Shown piece after piece: positions 53,523-63,913 of a stretch of DNA of 64,000 nt; position 1 is the first letter of the stretch, and each line of letters begins with the position of its first letter. Source of the stretch: JAIBJN01 sp963825255 (GTDB lineage Bacteria > Actinomycetota > Thermoleophilia > Gaiellales > Gaiellaceae). The stretch is taken from assembly GCA_963825255.1 (NCBI GenBank), contig CAWGSF010000009.1:868001-932000 (forward strand). Reading direction: 5' to 3'. The notes under the pieces were generated by a model, which had not been told where the DNA came from, searched no databases, and saw nothing but the letters and a program-made list of their open reading frames with translations. The translations under genes and the position numbers were made by a program.

Positions 53523-54401
53523 TCAGCCCTGTCGGCGGGTGTCGGCGGCGAGCTGCTCGACGCGGCCGTAGCGGGCGGCGCGAGCCGCCGTCCTCGGGTC
53601 GACCCCCTGCTCCTCGAGGCGCTGGCGGATCTCCCCTTCACGCATCCAGCGCATGAACTCCCAGCCGAAGGCCAGCAGCGTCACGATCGACCCCTCGACC
53701 ATCATCACCGTCCCGGCGATGCTCTGATCGGCGAGCGGGGAGAGGCCCCAGAGCCGCTCGTCGCGGGCGTAGTCGGAGTAGAACACGGTGCCCGACCAGA
53801 TGAAGACGTTGGCGAGCACGCCGGCGCTCAGCCGGATGAGCGCGACGTAGACGATCTTCGCACCGGTCCCGAACCAGGCAGGGCCGGGCAGCGGCTCGAC
53901 GAGGGCGGCCCACATGAGCGCGCCGAAGGTGAAGAAGGAGACGTGCTCGAGCGCGTGCACGACCGGATTCGCCAGCGCCGCCTGATAGAGCACCGGGAGG
54001 TGCCAGACGACGAGGTTCAGGATCCAGAGCGGAAGTGCGACGAGCGGGTTGGCGAGGAAGCGGAGGCGCAGGATGAGCGGCAGGGCGAGCGCCGGGCGGA
54101 GGATCGGCCCGGTCAGGCCGAGGACGACCAGGAGCGGCGCGATGTCTCCCAGCAGGATGTGCTGGATCATGTGGATGAAGAAGAGCCGGGTCTCGCCGAT
54201 GTAGTCGATCGGCGAGACGAGCGCGACGAGGACGAGGCCCAGCCCCGAGTAGTAGGCGAGCTGCCGGAGCCACCAGACCGGCCGCCCCTTCCGGGCGAGG
54301 ACCGCGCAGCGCCTCGCGTAGAGGGCCGCGAAGAACGCGATCGGCAGGATCTGGAGCGGGTCGAGCGTGAAGATCCAGATGCCGTGGCTCGGGAAGGTCA
54401 C
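53523..54401 (-). CDS. CtaG-like cytochrome c oxidase assembly membrane protein
   Basis: A 292-residue multi-pass protein: LQILPIAFFAALYARRCAVL, GLGLVLVALVSPIDYIGETRLFFIHMIQHILLGDIAPLLVVLG with conserved His, WHLPVLYQAAL and ALEHVSFFTFGALMWAAL. The family assists caa3-type oxidase assembly, probably by copper handling. The GTG at 54401 overlaps the small upstream gene. Confidence 0.85.
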   Translation of the reverse strand: MTFPSHGIWIFTLDPLQILPIAFFAALYARRCAVLARKGRPVWWLRQLAYYSGLGLVLVALVSPIDYIGETRLFFIHMIQHILLGDIAPLLVVLGLTGPILRPALALPLILRLRFLANPLVALPLWILNLVVWHLPVLYQAALANPVVHALEHVSFFTFGALMWAALVEPLPGPAWFGTGAKIVYVALIRLSAGVLANVFIWSGTVFYSDYARDERLWGLSPLADQSIAGTVMMVEGSIVTLLAFGWEFMRWMREGEIRQRLEEQGVDPRTAARAARYGRVEQLAADTRRQG

Positions 54402-54523
54402 TTGTCGACCTTCCGCCGCTCGCGCAGGTAGGCGACGCCGGCGAGCGCAGCGATCGCGATCGCGGGCCCGGCGTACACGAGCCCGGCGATCCAGTGACCC
54501 GCGTGCCCGACGACGATGTCCAC
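54398..54523 (-). CDS. 41-residue single-pass membrane protein
   Basis: From GTG 54523: a short N-terminus with HAGHW, one helix (IAGLVYAGPAIAIAALAGVAYL) and a basic tail RERRKVDK. Its stop overlaps the ctaG-like start (GTGA), so it is the first gene of this assembly operon. No family recognised. Confidence 0.55.
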   Translation of the reverse strand: MDIVVGHAGHWIAGLVYAGPAIAIAALAGVAYLRERRKVDK

Positions 54524-54611
54524 GGGAGGAACGGTACTCCCGCGGCGATTCGCGCCGGAGGGGAAGGGGTCGGGCCCACGCTCACCTCAGGGATCGCCAG
54601 AATACGAGGAG

Positions 54612-56019
54612 ATGGCGAAAACGCTCTTCGACCGCGTCTGGGAGGCCCACGTCGTCGCCGCGCCCGCGGGCGAGCCGTCCCTGCTCTACGTCGACCTGCA
54701 CCTCGTCCACGAGGTGACGTCGGCGCAGGCCTTCGAGGGGCTCCGCCTCGCGGGCCGCCCGGTGCGCCGGCCAGACCTCACCCTGGCGACGATGGACCAC
54801 AACGTCCCCACCGACGACCGGCCCGCCGACGATCTCGCCGCCGCCCAGCTCGAGGCGCTGCGCGCGAACTGCGAGGAGTTCGGCGTTCCCCTCTACGCGA
54901 CGGGGAGCGGGCGCGAGGGGATCGTCCACGTGATCGGTCCGGAGCTCGGGCTCTCGCAGCCGGGAATGACGATCGTGTGCGGCGACAGCCACACGTCCAC
55001 GCACGGGGCGGTCGGCGCGCTCGCCTTCGGGATCGGCACGTCGGAGGTCGAGCACGTGCTCGCCACCCAGACGCTGCCGCAGTGGCGGCCGAAGACGATG
55101 AAGCTCGAGCTCTCGGGCTCCCTGCCGCTGGGCGTTACCGCGAAGGACGTGATCCTCGGCGCCATCGGCCGGATCGGCGTCTCCGGCGGCGTCGGCCACG
55201 TCATCGAGTACGCGGGCGAGGTGATCCGGAACCTGCCGATGTCGGGCCGCATGACGATCTGCAACATGTCGATCGAGGCGGGCGCGCGCGCCGGGATGAT
55301 CGCGCCCGACGAGACGACGTTCGCGTACCTCGAGGGACGCCCTGCGGCACCTAGGGGGGCGGCGTGGGAGCGGGCGCTCGACCGCTGGCGCACTTTGCCG
55401 TCGGATCCGGACGCGACCTACGATCGCATCGTCGAGATCGACGTCCGTGAGCTCGCCCCCCAGGTGAGCTGGGGCACGAACCCGGGCATGGTCGTCCCGG
55501 TGGACGGCGCCGTGCCCGACCCCGCCGATCTCGACGATCCGGTCGAGCGCGACGACCGCCGAGCGGGCGCTCGCCTACATGGCGCTCGCGCCGGGCACGC
55601 CCATCCAGGAGATCGAGGTCGACCGCGTCTTCATCGGCTCGTGCACGAACGCCCGCATCGAGGACCTCCGCGAGGCTGCGACCGTCGTCGCCGGCAAGCG
55701 GGTCCATCCCCGGGTGCGGGCGATGGTCGTCCCCGGCTCCGCCTCGGTGAAGCTCCGTGCGGAGGAGGAGGGCCTCGACCGCGTCTTCGAGGCCGCCGGC
55801 TTCGAGTGGCGCCGGGCCGGCTGCTCCATGTGCCTCGGGATGAACCCCGACATCCTGCAGCCGGGCGAGCGGTGCGCGTCGACCTCGAACCGCAACTTCG
55901 AGGGGCGGCAGGGCCGGGGAGGGCGCACCCACCTCGTCAGCCCGGCGATGGCGGCGGCCACGGCGCTGGCCGGCCACTTCGTCGACATCCGCGAGCTTCA
56001 GCCGGAGCCGGTCGCGTGA
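54612..56019 (+). CDS. leuC: 3-isopropylmalate dehydratase large subunit (one frameshift)
   Basis: The 4Fe-4S isomerase subunit of leucine synthesis. DRVWEAHVV, TMDHNVPT, VCGDSHTSTHGAVGALAFGIGTSEVEHV, the cluster Cys in FIGSCTNAR and GCSMCLGMN, and SNRNFEGRQG are all present. An extra G near 55558 breaks the frame before the second half. The ATG at 54612 follows GAGGAG. The stop overlaps leuD by 4 bp. Confidence 0.93.
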
Positions 56020-56585
56020 AGCCGTTCCGGCGCACGACCGGCCGGGTCGCGGTCCTCGACCGCGCCGACGTCGACACCGATCAGATCATCCCGAAGCAGT
56101 TCCTGAAGCGGATCGAGCGCACCGGCTTCGGCGAGTTCCTCTTCTTCGACTGGGCGAAGGAGCCGGGCTTCGAGCTCGGCCGGCCCGAGGCCCGCGGAGC
56201 GACGATCCTCCTCACAGGGCGGAACTTCGGCTGCGGCTCCTCCCGCGAGCATGCGGTCTGGGCGTTCCAGGAGCGCGGGTTCGAGGTCGTGGTGGCGCCT
56301 TCGTTCGGCGACATCTTCCGGACGAACTGCCTCAAGATGGGGCTCCTCCCCGTCGTCCTGCCCGAGGAGCAGCTTCGCGAGCTCATGGCCGCGGGCTCGG
56401 GCGCCGAGCTGACCGTCGACCTCGAGGAGCGCACGATCGGCCCCTACCCGTTCGAGTTCGACGACTTCGACCGCCAGCGCCTGCTCGAAGGGCTCGACGA
56501 CATCGGGCTGACGCAGCGTCACGAGGACGAGATCGCCGCCTTCGAGGCGGCGCATCCCTCGTCTATCGCGACGACAGCTCTCTGA
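56016..56585 (+). CDS. leuD: 3-isopropylmalate dehydratase small subunit
   Basis: A 189-residue swivelling domain completing the active site with LeuC: VDTDQIIPKQFLKRIERTGFG, LLTGRNFGCGSSREHAVWAF, FGDIFRTNCLKMGLLPV. GTG start overlapping leuC. Its last 23 bases overlap the end of leuB on the opposite strand. Confidence 0.94.
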   Translation: MKPFRRTTGRVAVLDRADVDTDQIIPKQFLKRIERTGFGEFLFFDWAKEPGFELGRPEARGATILLTGRNFGCGSSREHAVWAFQERGFEVVVAPSFGDIFRTNCLKMGLLPVVLPEEQLRELMAAGSGAELTVDLEERTIGPYPFEFDDFDRQRLLEGLDDIGLTQRHEDEIAAFEAAHPSSIATTAL

Positions 56586-57546
56586 GGACCGCCTCGACGA
56601 CGTCGTCCGTGGTGGCGCTCCCGCCGAGGTCCGGCGTCGGCGTCGTCGCGAGGGCGGCGTCGACCGCCGACTCGAGGCGGGCGGCCTCGGCGGGCTCTCC
56701 GAGCCCGTGCGTGAGCATGAGCGCGGCGGAGCGGAGCATGGCGGCAGGGTTGGCCACGCCCTTCCCGGCGATGTCCGGTGCCGATCCGTGCACGGGCTCG
56801 AAGATCCCGGGTCGCGCGTCGCCGAGGCTGGCGGAGGCGGCGAGGCCGAGCCCGCCGGTCACGCCCGCGGCGACGTCGGAGAGGATGTCCCCGAACGTGT
56901 TCTCGGTCAGGATGACGTCGAAGCGGCCGGGGGCGAGGACGAGCTGCATCCCGCAGTTGTCTACGAGCATGTGCTCGAGCTCCACGTCCGGATAGCCGGG
57001 CGCCACCTGCTCGACGACGTCGCGCCAGAGCCGCGAGGTCGAGAGGATGTTGGCCTTGTCCACCGAGGTGACGTGCCCTCGGCGCCCGCGGGCGATCTCG
57101 AACCCGGTGCGCGCGATGCGCTCGACCTGGTCGGGCCGGTACTCGAGCGTGTCGTAGACGGTCCCGTCCTCCCGCGTCCCGCGCTCGCCGTAGTAGAGGC
57201 CGGCGACGAGCTCCCTGACGACGAGCAGGTCGACGCCCTCGCCGCGGGCGGGCCGCAGGTTCGCGTACACGTCGAGCTCCTTCCGCAGCCCGATGAGCCC
57301 TTGCTCCGGCCGGATCTCGGCGCGGTCGAACTCGGGCGCGCCGACGGCGCCGAGGAGCACGGCGTCCGCGGCCTTGCAGGCGGCGAGCGTGTCAGGGGGA
57401 AGCGGGTCGCCCGTCTCCCGGATCGCGGCGCCGCCGAAGAGACGCTCCTCGAGGTCGAGGTCGAGCGGGAGCTCCCGCAGGACCCGCGCCGCGGCGGCCG
57501 CCACCTCCGGCCCGATGCCGTCGCCGGGGAGGAGGACGATCCTCAC
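56563..57546 (-). CDS. leuB: 3-isopropylmalate dehydrogenase
   Basis: A 327-residue NAD-dependent decarboxylating dehydrogenase: GDGIGPEV, RPEQGLIGLRKELDVYANLRP, the catalytic Tyr/Lys regions YDTLEYR and SVDKANIL, and TENTFGDILSD with EPVHGSAPDIAGKGVANP. The GTG start overlaps ilvD (GTGA). It ends the long ilv-thr operon and converges on leuCD. Confidence 0.94.
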   Translation of the reverse strand: MRIVLLPGDGIGPEVAAAAARVLRELPLDLDLEERLFGGAAIRETGDPLPPDTLAACKAADAVLLGAVGAPEFDRAEIRPEQGLIGLRKELDVYANLRPARGEGVDLLVVRELVAGLYYGERGTREDGTVYDTLEYRPDQVERIARTGFEIARGRRGHVTSVDKANILSTSRLWRDVVEQVAPGYPDVELEHMLVDNCGMQLVLAPGRFDVILTENTFGDILSDVAAGVTGGLGLAASASLGDARPGIFEPVHGSAPDIAGKGVANPAAMLRSAALMLTHGLGEPAEAARLESAVDAALATTPTPDLGGSATTDDVVEAVLRELSSR

Positions 57547-59246
57547 AGCGGCGCGCTGGTGACGGCGCCCTCGCTCGCCGAGGACACGAGCGCGGCGTAC
57601 TTGGCGAAGACGCCCGTCGTGTAGCGGGGCGGCGGGGGCTTCCAGGCCGCGAGTCGCGCCGCGAGCTCGTCGTCGGAGAGCTCGACGCGAAGCTCTCTCG
57701 CCTCGACGTCGATGACGACGACGTCGCCGTCCTCGAGCGCCGCGAGCGGCCCGCCGCGGGCTGCCTCCGGGGACACGTGGCCGACCATGAGCCCGTGCGT
57801 GGCGCCCGAGAAGCGCCCGTCGGTGACGAGGGCGACCGCGTCGCCGAGGCCCTCGCCCACGATCGCGGCCGTGACATGGAGCATCTCGCGCATCCCGGGG
57901 CCTCCTGCCGGGCCCTCGTAGCGGATGACGACCACGTCGCCCGCGGCCAGGCTGCGATCCTTGACGGCCGCGAAGCACGCTTCCTCGGACTCGAAGACCC
58001 GCGCCGGCCCGCGATGGTGGAGCCGCTCGTGACCGGCGAGCTTCACGACGCAGCCTTCGGGGGCGAGGTTGCCGTGGAGGATCGCGAGCCCGCCCGTGGG
58101 CTTGAGCGGCGTCTCGATCGGCACGACCACCTCCTGCCCCGGCCGTTCCTCCACTGCGGCCGCGATCGCCCCGAGCGAGCGGCCGTCGACGTTGGGCGCG
58201 TCCGGGTGCACCAGCTCCCGCTTGAGGAGCTCGCGTGCGACGAGCGCGACGCCGCCCGCCTCGTACACGTCCGTGGCCACGAAGCGGCCGCCCGGCTTCA
58301 GGCTCGCCACCACCGGCGTGCGCGCGGCGATCCGGTCGAAGTCCTCGAGGGCGAGCGGCAGGCCGAGCTCGCGAGCGATCGCCAGGAGGTGGAGCACGCC
58401 GTTCGTCGAGCCGCCCGTGGCGGCGATCGACGCGATCCCGTTCTCGAGCGCCTCGCGCGTGATCACCTGCGAGGGCTTCACGTCCCGCCGGAGCAGGTCC
58501 ATGACGAGCCGCCCCGCCTCCTCGGCTGCCTGCGGCTTGGCCGGGTCGAGCGCCGGGATCCCGTTCAGGCCGGCCGGGCTGATCCCGAGAAACTCGAGCG
58601 CCGTCGACATCGTGTTGGCGGTGAACTGGCCGCCGCACGCGCCCGCGCCGGGGCAGGCGACCCCCTCGAGCTCGTGGAGCTCCTCCGCGCTCATGCTCCC
58701 GACGGCGTGCGCGCCGACGGCCTCGAAGACGTCCTGGATGGTCACGTCGCGGCCGTGGAACCGCCCCGGGGCGATCGAGCCGTTGTAGAGGACGAGGCCG
58801 GGGAGGTCGAGGCGGGCGAGGGCCATCACGGCGGCCGGGATCGTCTTGTCGCAGCCGACGAGGCAGACGAGCCCGTCGAGGAGGTGCCCACGTGCGACCA
58901 GCTCGATGGAGTCGGCGATCACCTCGCGCGAGACGAGCGACGCGCGCATGCCCTCGGTACCCATGGACACGCCGTCCGAGACGGAGACCGTGTTGAACTC
59001 CATCGGGGTGCCCCCGGCGGCGCGGATGCCTGCCTTGACGTGCTTCGCGAGCTCGCGCTGGTTGAAGTTGCACGGCATCGTCTCGATCCAGGTCGTGGCG
59101 ACGCCGACGAGAGGACGGGCGAGGTCGTCGTCCGTCAGCCCGATCCCCTTGAGCATCGCGCGGGCGGGTGCTCGCTCGGGGCCGTCGGTGAGCGCGGCGC
59201 TTCGGCGCTTGGCGGGGTCGGAGGGGCGGTCGTAGGGGTCGCTCAT
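57543..59246 (-). CDS. ilvD: Dihydroxy-acid dehydratase
   Basis: A 567-residue iron-sulfur dehydratase: ATTWIETMPCNFNQ, SDGVSMGTEGM, LVGCDKTIPA (Cys/Lys), GACGGQFTANTM and the C-terminal ALVTDGRFSGATHGLMVGHVSPEA. It makes the keto acids for valine and isoleucine. ATG at 59246 overlaps the thrB stop; stop overlaps leuB. Confidence 0.95.
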   Translation of the reverse strand: MSDPYDRPSDPAKRRSAALTDGPERAPARAMLKGIGLTDDDLARPLVGVATTWIETMPCNFNQRELAKHVKAGIRAAGGTPMEFNTVSVSDGVSMGTEGMRASLVSREVIADSIELVARGHLLDGLVCLVGCDKTIPAAVMALARLDLPGLVLYNGSIAPGRFHGRDVTIQDVFEAVGAHAVGSMSAEELHELEGVACPGAGACGGQFTANTMSTALEFLGISPAGLNGIPALDPAKPQAAEEAGRLVMDLLRRDVKPSQVITREALENGIASIAATGGSTNGVLHLLAIARELGLPLALEDFDRIAARTPVVASLKPGGRFVATDVYEAGGVALVARELLKRELVHPDAPNVDGRSLGAIAAAVEERPGQEVVVPIETPLKPTGGLAILHGNLAPEGCVVKLAGHERLHHRGPARVFESEEACFAAVKDRSLAAGDVVVIRYEGPAGGPGMREMLHVTAAIVGEGLGDAVALVTDGRFSGATHGLMVGHVSPEAARGGPLAALEDGDVVVIDVEARELRVELSDDELAARLAAWKPPPPRYTTGVFAKYAALVSSASEGAVTSAPL

Positions 59247-60059
59247 GCGCGGCCTGCTCCTTTCTTGGAAACCTTCAGCCAGAGCACCTCGGCGTCCGGG
59301 AAGCGTTCGGAGAGCTCCGCCAGGGTGCGGTCGTAGTGGTGCTTGCGCGCCCAGACGATCACGGTCGGGCCCGACCCCGAGATGGTCGCCCCGATCGCTC
59401 CGTCCGGGAGGTCGCCGCGTACGGCGTCGAGCAGCGGGGCTGTCCGCGCCCGGTAGGGCTCGTGGAGGCGGTCGTCGAGAGCGGGGGCGAGGAGGTCCTC
59501 GGAGCCCGTGGCGAGCGCCGTGCCGAGCAGCGCTGCGCGGCCGGCCGAGAAGGCCGCGTCGGCAAGCGGGACCTCGTCCGGGAGCGCCGAGCGGGCCTCC
59601 GCGGTCGCCACGGTCGACTCGGGGACGAGGGCGATCAGCTCGGCCGGCACCTCGTCGGCGACGCGCGCGATCCGGCCGTCCCAGGTCAGGCACACGCCGC
59701 CTGCCAGGGCGGCCGCGAGGTTGTCGGCGTGGCCCTCGAGCTCCACGCCCTCCGCGAGGAGGGCCTCGGGGTCGGTGTCGCGCCCGGCCACGATCGCGCC
59801 GGCGACGAGCCCCAGCGCGATCACCGCGGCGCTCGAGCCGAGCCCCCGCTCGCGCGGGATCCGGTCCATGAAGTCGAAGCGGAGCCCGTCGGCGGGTGCG
59901 ATGCGCTCGAACGCGCGCACGCCGAGGTGGGACCGGTCGGGCTCGCCGTCGCCCGAGGTGATCTCGAGCTCGTTCCAGAGGTCGAGGGCGACCGCGGCGC
60001 AGTCGAAGCCCGGGCCGAGGTTCGCCGTCGTCGCAGGCGCGCGCACCGAGAGCCTCACG
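59243..60059 (-). CDS. thrB: Homoserine kinase
   Basis: A GHMP kinase of about 272 residues: APATTANLGPGFDCAAVAL, IPRERGLGSSAAVIALGLVAG (the ATP-binding GLGSSAA) and the third motif IGATISGSGPTVIVW. As printed it is fused in frame to threonine synthase. I set the start at the GTG at 60059 because a one-base correction upstream gives thrC its own stop overlapping this GTG (GTGA), as elsewhere in the operon. Confidence 0.87.
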
Positions 60060-61039
60060 ACGCCGCCTCTGCGATCGCGTCCGGATCCGCTCGGGACCGA
60101 GATGGGCGGGGTGGAGAAGCGGCCGGCGGCGTCCGGGTCCTTGAGACCGTGGCCCGTGACGACGCAGACGACCCGCGAGCCTGCCTCGGGCCGCTCGCGC
60201 CGCAGCGCGGCGATTCCGGCCGCGGACGCGGGCTCGCAGAAGACGCCCTCGAGCTGGGCGAGATCGCGCCAGGCGCCGAGGATCTCCTCGTCGGCGAGCG
60301 GCACAGTCGACCCGCCGGAGCGCGCGATCGCCTCGTCCGCGAGCTCGCGGTGCGCGGGCTCGGCGATGCGGATGGCCGTGGCCATCGTGTACGCCCGTGC
60401 GGAGGCCTCGCCGACGACGAAAGGCGGGAGGTCGCCTGCCGCCTCGTCGAAGCCGAGCGCGTAGGCGCGTGTGTTGCCGCCGCCGCCGTACGGGAGCGCG
60501 AGCGCGTCTGGCGTCCCGCCGAGCTCCTCGACGATCTCGAACGCGGCCGTCTTCTGGCCCTCGAGCCGATACGGGTTGAGGGAGTTCACGAGCGAATGGG
60601 TGCCGCGGCGGCCGAGCTCGCGCGCGGCGTCGAGCGCCGCCTGGAACGGCCCCTGCACCTCGAGGAGCCGGGCGCCCACGGCCTGCGCCTGGGTGATCTT
60701 CCCGCGCGCGACCGCGCCCGCCGGCTGGAGGACGACCGCGGTGATCCCGGCGCGCGCGGCGTACGCCGCGGCCGAGGCGGCCGTGTTTCCGGTGGACGCG
60801 CAGACGACGGCTCCCGCGCCCTCCTCGAGCGCCTTCGAGACGGCGATCGTCATGCCGCGGTCCTTGAAGCTCCCCGTCGGGTTGGCGCCCTCCCACTTGA
60901 GCCAGAGCTCGATGCCCAGCTGCTCGGAGAGCCTCGGGGCGGGGAGGAGCGGCGTCGAGCCCTCGCCGAGCGACACGATCGGCGTCGCGTCGGTCACGGG
61001 AAGACGGTCGCGGTAGCGCTCGGCGAGCGGGACGGTCAC
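60056..61039 (-). CDS. thrC: Threonine synthase (one frameshift near its end)
   Basis: A PLP enzyme of about 327 residues converting phosphohomoserine to threonine. The PLP lysine is in NPTGSFKDRGM; VVCASTGNTAASAAAYAARAG, LPYGGGGNTRAY and VCVVTGHGLKDPD match the family. An extra G near 60083 removes the stop; skipping it gives the typical ending DAIAEAAS. GTG at 61039. Confidence 0.9.
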
Positions 61040-61069
61040 GGCCGGAGCCTACCCGGGCCGGGACGGCGG

Positions 61070-62381
61070 CTAGGCCCAGCCGAGGCCGGGGACGCCGCGG
61101 TCGGAGACGACGGGGAGGGCGGAGGGCGGGCTCTTCGTCTCCGGCAGCTCGTTGATCTCCTTCATCGCGGCGTCGAGGCTCCCCGCCGACGCCTCGTGGG
61201 TGACGATGTGGAGCGTGGCGGAGCCGTTGACCTGGTGCTGGATCAGCCGGGCGATGGAGACGCCCTGCGCCGCGAGCCGGAGCGCGACGTGGGCGAGGAC
61301 GCCGGCGCGGTCGTCGACGTCCAGCCGGAGGTAGAACGGCGAGCGGGCCTCGCCGGGAGGCAGGCGCTCGAGCTCCCGCCAGCACGCGTCGTTCTGAAGG
61401 AAGCCGGTGCCGGTCGTCCCGATGACGCTGACCATGTCCGCGACGACGGCCGACGCCGTCTCCATCCCCCCGGCGCCGGGCCCTTCCAGCGTGATCTCGC
61501 GGATCGCGTCGCCCTGGAGCATGACCGCGTTGAACGCCCCCTCGACGGCGGCGAGCGGGTGATGGCGGTCGACGAGCGCGGGGCCGACCCGCACGTCGAG
61601 CCGATCGTCCACGAGAGTGGCCGCGCCCACGAGCCTGACGACCATCTCCATCTCGCGCGCGGCGTTGACGTGATCGAGCGTGATGCGCTCGATGCCGTCG
61701 TAGGCGACCTCGGCCAAGCGTCACCCGCGAGCCGAACGCGATCGTGGCCAGGATGGCCATCTTGGCCGCTGCGTCGGCGCCGTTCACATCCTCGGCCGGG
61801 TCGGCTTCCGCGTACCCGAGCCGCTGGGCCTCCGCGAGCGCCTCGGCGTACTCCGCTCCGGCCTCCATCCGCGTGAGGATGAAGTTGGTCGTCCCGTTGA
61901 CGATGCCGAGGACCCGATGGACGTTCGTGGCGACGAGCGCCTCGCGGAGGATCTTGATCACCGGGATGGCGGCACAGACGCTCGCCTCGAAGCGGAGCTG
62001 GACGCCGACCTCGGAGGCCGTGCGGAAGAGCTCGGCGCCCTCGCGGGCGATCAGCTGCTTGTTCGCCGAGACCACCGGCTTGCCGGCGCGCAGGAGGTCG
62101 AGGACGTACCCGCCCGTCGGCTCGATGCCGCCCATCACCTCCGCGACGACCGCGATCGACGGGTCGTCGCGGATCGCTGCGACGTCGGTCGTCAGCACGC
62201 CCTGCGCCGGCGCGTGCGGCCGCTCCTTCTCGACGTCGCGGACGAGCGCCCGCACGACGCGGAGCCGGTGCCCGGTGGCGCGCTCGATGTCCTCGGCGTT
62301 CTCGGAGAGGAGACGGTCGACGGCGGAGCCGACGGTCCCGTAGCCCAGGAGGGCTACGGGGACGTCAACTGCCGACGACAC
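61070..62381 (-). CDS. hom: Homoserine dehydrogenase with ACT domain (one frameshift)
   Basis: About 436 residues: NAD-binding ALLGYGTVGSAVDRLL, AEVMGGIEPT, SANKQLIA, GIVNGTTNFILTRME and GYAEADPAEDVNGADAAAK, then a C-terminal ACT domain (FYLRLDVDDRAGVLAHVALRL) for feedback control by threonine. An extra G near 61718 splits it. GTG at 62381 overlaps the ilvC end by 17 bp. Confidence 0.92.
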
Positions 62382-63378
62382 GGGCCTCCGCGCCGAGGAG
62401 CCCCTCGCGGCCCGCGAGCTCGCGCAGGTCGCTTCCGACGGACTCCACCGGGTGGCGGGCGGCCATGCGCCGGAGCGCGGTCATCCGCGGCCGGCCGGCC
62501 TCCTCCTCGGCGATCAGCTCGCGCGCGAACGCGCCGCTGCGGATGTCCTCGAGCAGCCGCTTCATCGTCGTCCGGACGTGCTCGTCGACGACCACCTGGC
62601 CGCGTGTGAGGTCCCCGTACTCGGCCACGTCGGAGATCGAGTGACGCATGTGCGCGAAGCCGCCCTCGTAGATGAGGTCGACGATCAGCTTCATCTCGTT
62701 GATGCACTCGTAATAGGCGATCTCGGGCTGGTAGCCGGCGTCGACGAGCGTCTCGTAGCCCGCCTGCATGAGGGCGCAGACGCCGCCGCAGAGGACAGCC
62801 TGCTCGCCGAAGAGGTCGCTCTCGGTCTCCTCGGCGAACGTCGTCGCGATCATGCCCGCGCGCCCGCAGCCGATGGCCGCGCCGTAGGCGAGCGCGAGCT
62901 CGAAGGCGTTCCCGCTCGCATCCTGCGCCACGGCGACGAGCCCCGGCACGCCCGCGCCCGCCTCGAAGAGCTGGCGCACGCGGTGGCCAGGGCCCTTCGG
63001 GGCGACCATGATCACGTCGTGGCCCGGCTCGGGCTGGATCTCGCCGAAGTGGACGTTGAAGCCGTGGGCGAAGAGGACCGCCGCGTCGGGCTCGAGGTTG
63101 GGGGCGACGTCGCGCTCGTAGACGGACTTCTGGACGTGGTCGGGGAGGAGCAACGCCACGAGCTGGGCTCCGCGGACGGCCTCGGCGAACGTGCGCACGG
63201 TGAGGCCGGCGTCCTCGGCGGCCGCCCAGGACGAGCTCCCTTCACGGAGCCCGACCTCGACGTCGACGCCGGAGTCGCGGAGGTTCAGGGCATGCGCGTG
63301 TCCCTGGCTGCCGTAGCCGAGGACCGCGACCTTGCCGGAGAGAAGGTCGAGGTTTCCTTCGCGGTAGACCGTTGCCAT
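62365..63378 (-). CDS. ilvC: Ketol-acid reductoisomerase (class I)
   Basis: A 337-residue KARI: VAVLGYGSQGHAHALNLRDSG, MVAPKGPGHRVR, QDASGNAFELALAYG, and the knotted C-terminal domain EETESDLFGEQAVLCGG and YYECINEMKLIVDLIYEGG. The ATG at 63378 follows GGAAAGG. Isomerises and reduces acetolactate in valine/isoleucine synthesis. Confidence 0.95.
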   Translation of the reverse strand: MATVYREGNLDLLSGKVAVLGYGSQGHAHALNLRDSGVDVEVGLREGSSSWAAAEDAGLTVRTFAEAVRGAQLVALLLPDHVQKSVYERDVAPNLEPDAAVLFAHGFNVHFGEIQPEPGHDVIMVAPKGPGHRVRQLFEAGAGVPGLVAVAQDASGNAFELALAYGAAIGCGRAGMIATTFAEETESDLFGEQAVLCGGVCALMQAGYETLVDAGYQPEIAYYECINEMKLIVDLIYEGGFAHMRHSISDVAEYGDLTRGQVVVDEHVRTTMKRLLEDIRSGAFARELIAEEEAGRPRMTALRRMAARHPVESVGSDLRELAGREGLLGAEARVVGS

Positions 63379-63400
63379 GAGGTTCCTTTCCTGGTGCTTC

Positions 63401-63913
63401 CTAGCGGAGGACGTGCTGGGGACGGGGGACGCGGCTCGAGGACGCGCGCCCCAGGCCGATCCGGCCGGTGCGGGCGACCTCCTTGAGGCCGTGGGGCCGG
63501 AGGAGCTCCTCGAACGACTCGAGCTCCTCGGGGGTGCCGACCGCCTCGAAGATGATCGAGTCGGCGCCGAGGTCGGCCACGCGGGCGTCGAAGACGTCGC
63601 CGAGCGCCATGAGCTCCGCGCGTCGGGACGGAGGCGCCGCGACCTTGAGCAGCGCGAGCTCCCGCTCGACGGCCTCGCCCGCCTCGAGGGTGCTCACGCG
63701 CAGGACGTTCACGAGCTTGTGCATCTGCTTCTCGATCTGCTCGAGCTGGTCCGCGGGGCACTCCACGGTCAGGGTGATCCGCGAGACGTCGTGCCGCTCG
63801 GTGGGCCCGACGGCGAGGCTCTCGATGTTGAAGCCCCGCCGCGCGAACATGTTGGACACCCGGGCGAGCGCGCCCGGCTTGTTCTCGACGAGGAGTGAGA
63901 CCGTGTGCCTCAC
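63401..63913 (-). CDS. ilvN: Acetolactate synthase small (regulatory) subunit
   Basis: A 170-residue protein starting with an ACT domain (TVSLLVENKPGALARVSNMFARRGFNIESLAVG) that binds valine for feedback, plus the C-terminal ALS_ss_C domain. GTG at 63913 overlaps the ilvB stop. Confidence 0.94.
   Translation of the reverse strand: MRHTVSLLVENKPGALARVSNMFARRGFNIESLAVGPTERHDVSRITLTVECPADQLEQIEKQMHKLVNVLRVSTLEAGEAVERELALLKVAAPPSRRAELMALGDVFDARVADLGADSIIFEAVGTPEELESFEELLRPHGLKEVARTGRIGLGRASSSRVPRPQHVLR

Noticed and set aside
59243..61039. A thrC-thrB fusion protein
   Set aside because: The join is not a linker: one-base correction restores the standard ThrC ending and a GTGA overlap with thrB.
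57543..62381. A 1612-codon frame seeming to fuse hom, antisense-like sequence and ilvD
   Set aside because: Only its ends match families; the middle is the wrong frame of thrC and thrB, open because of the hom frameshift and high GC.
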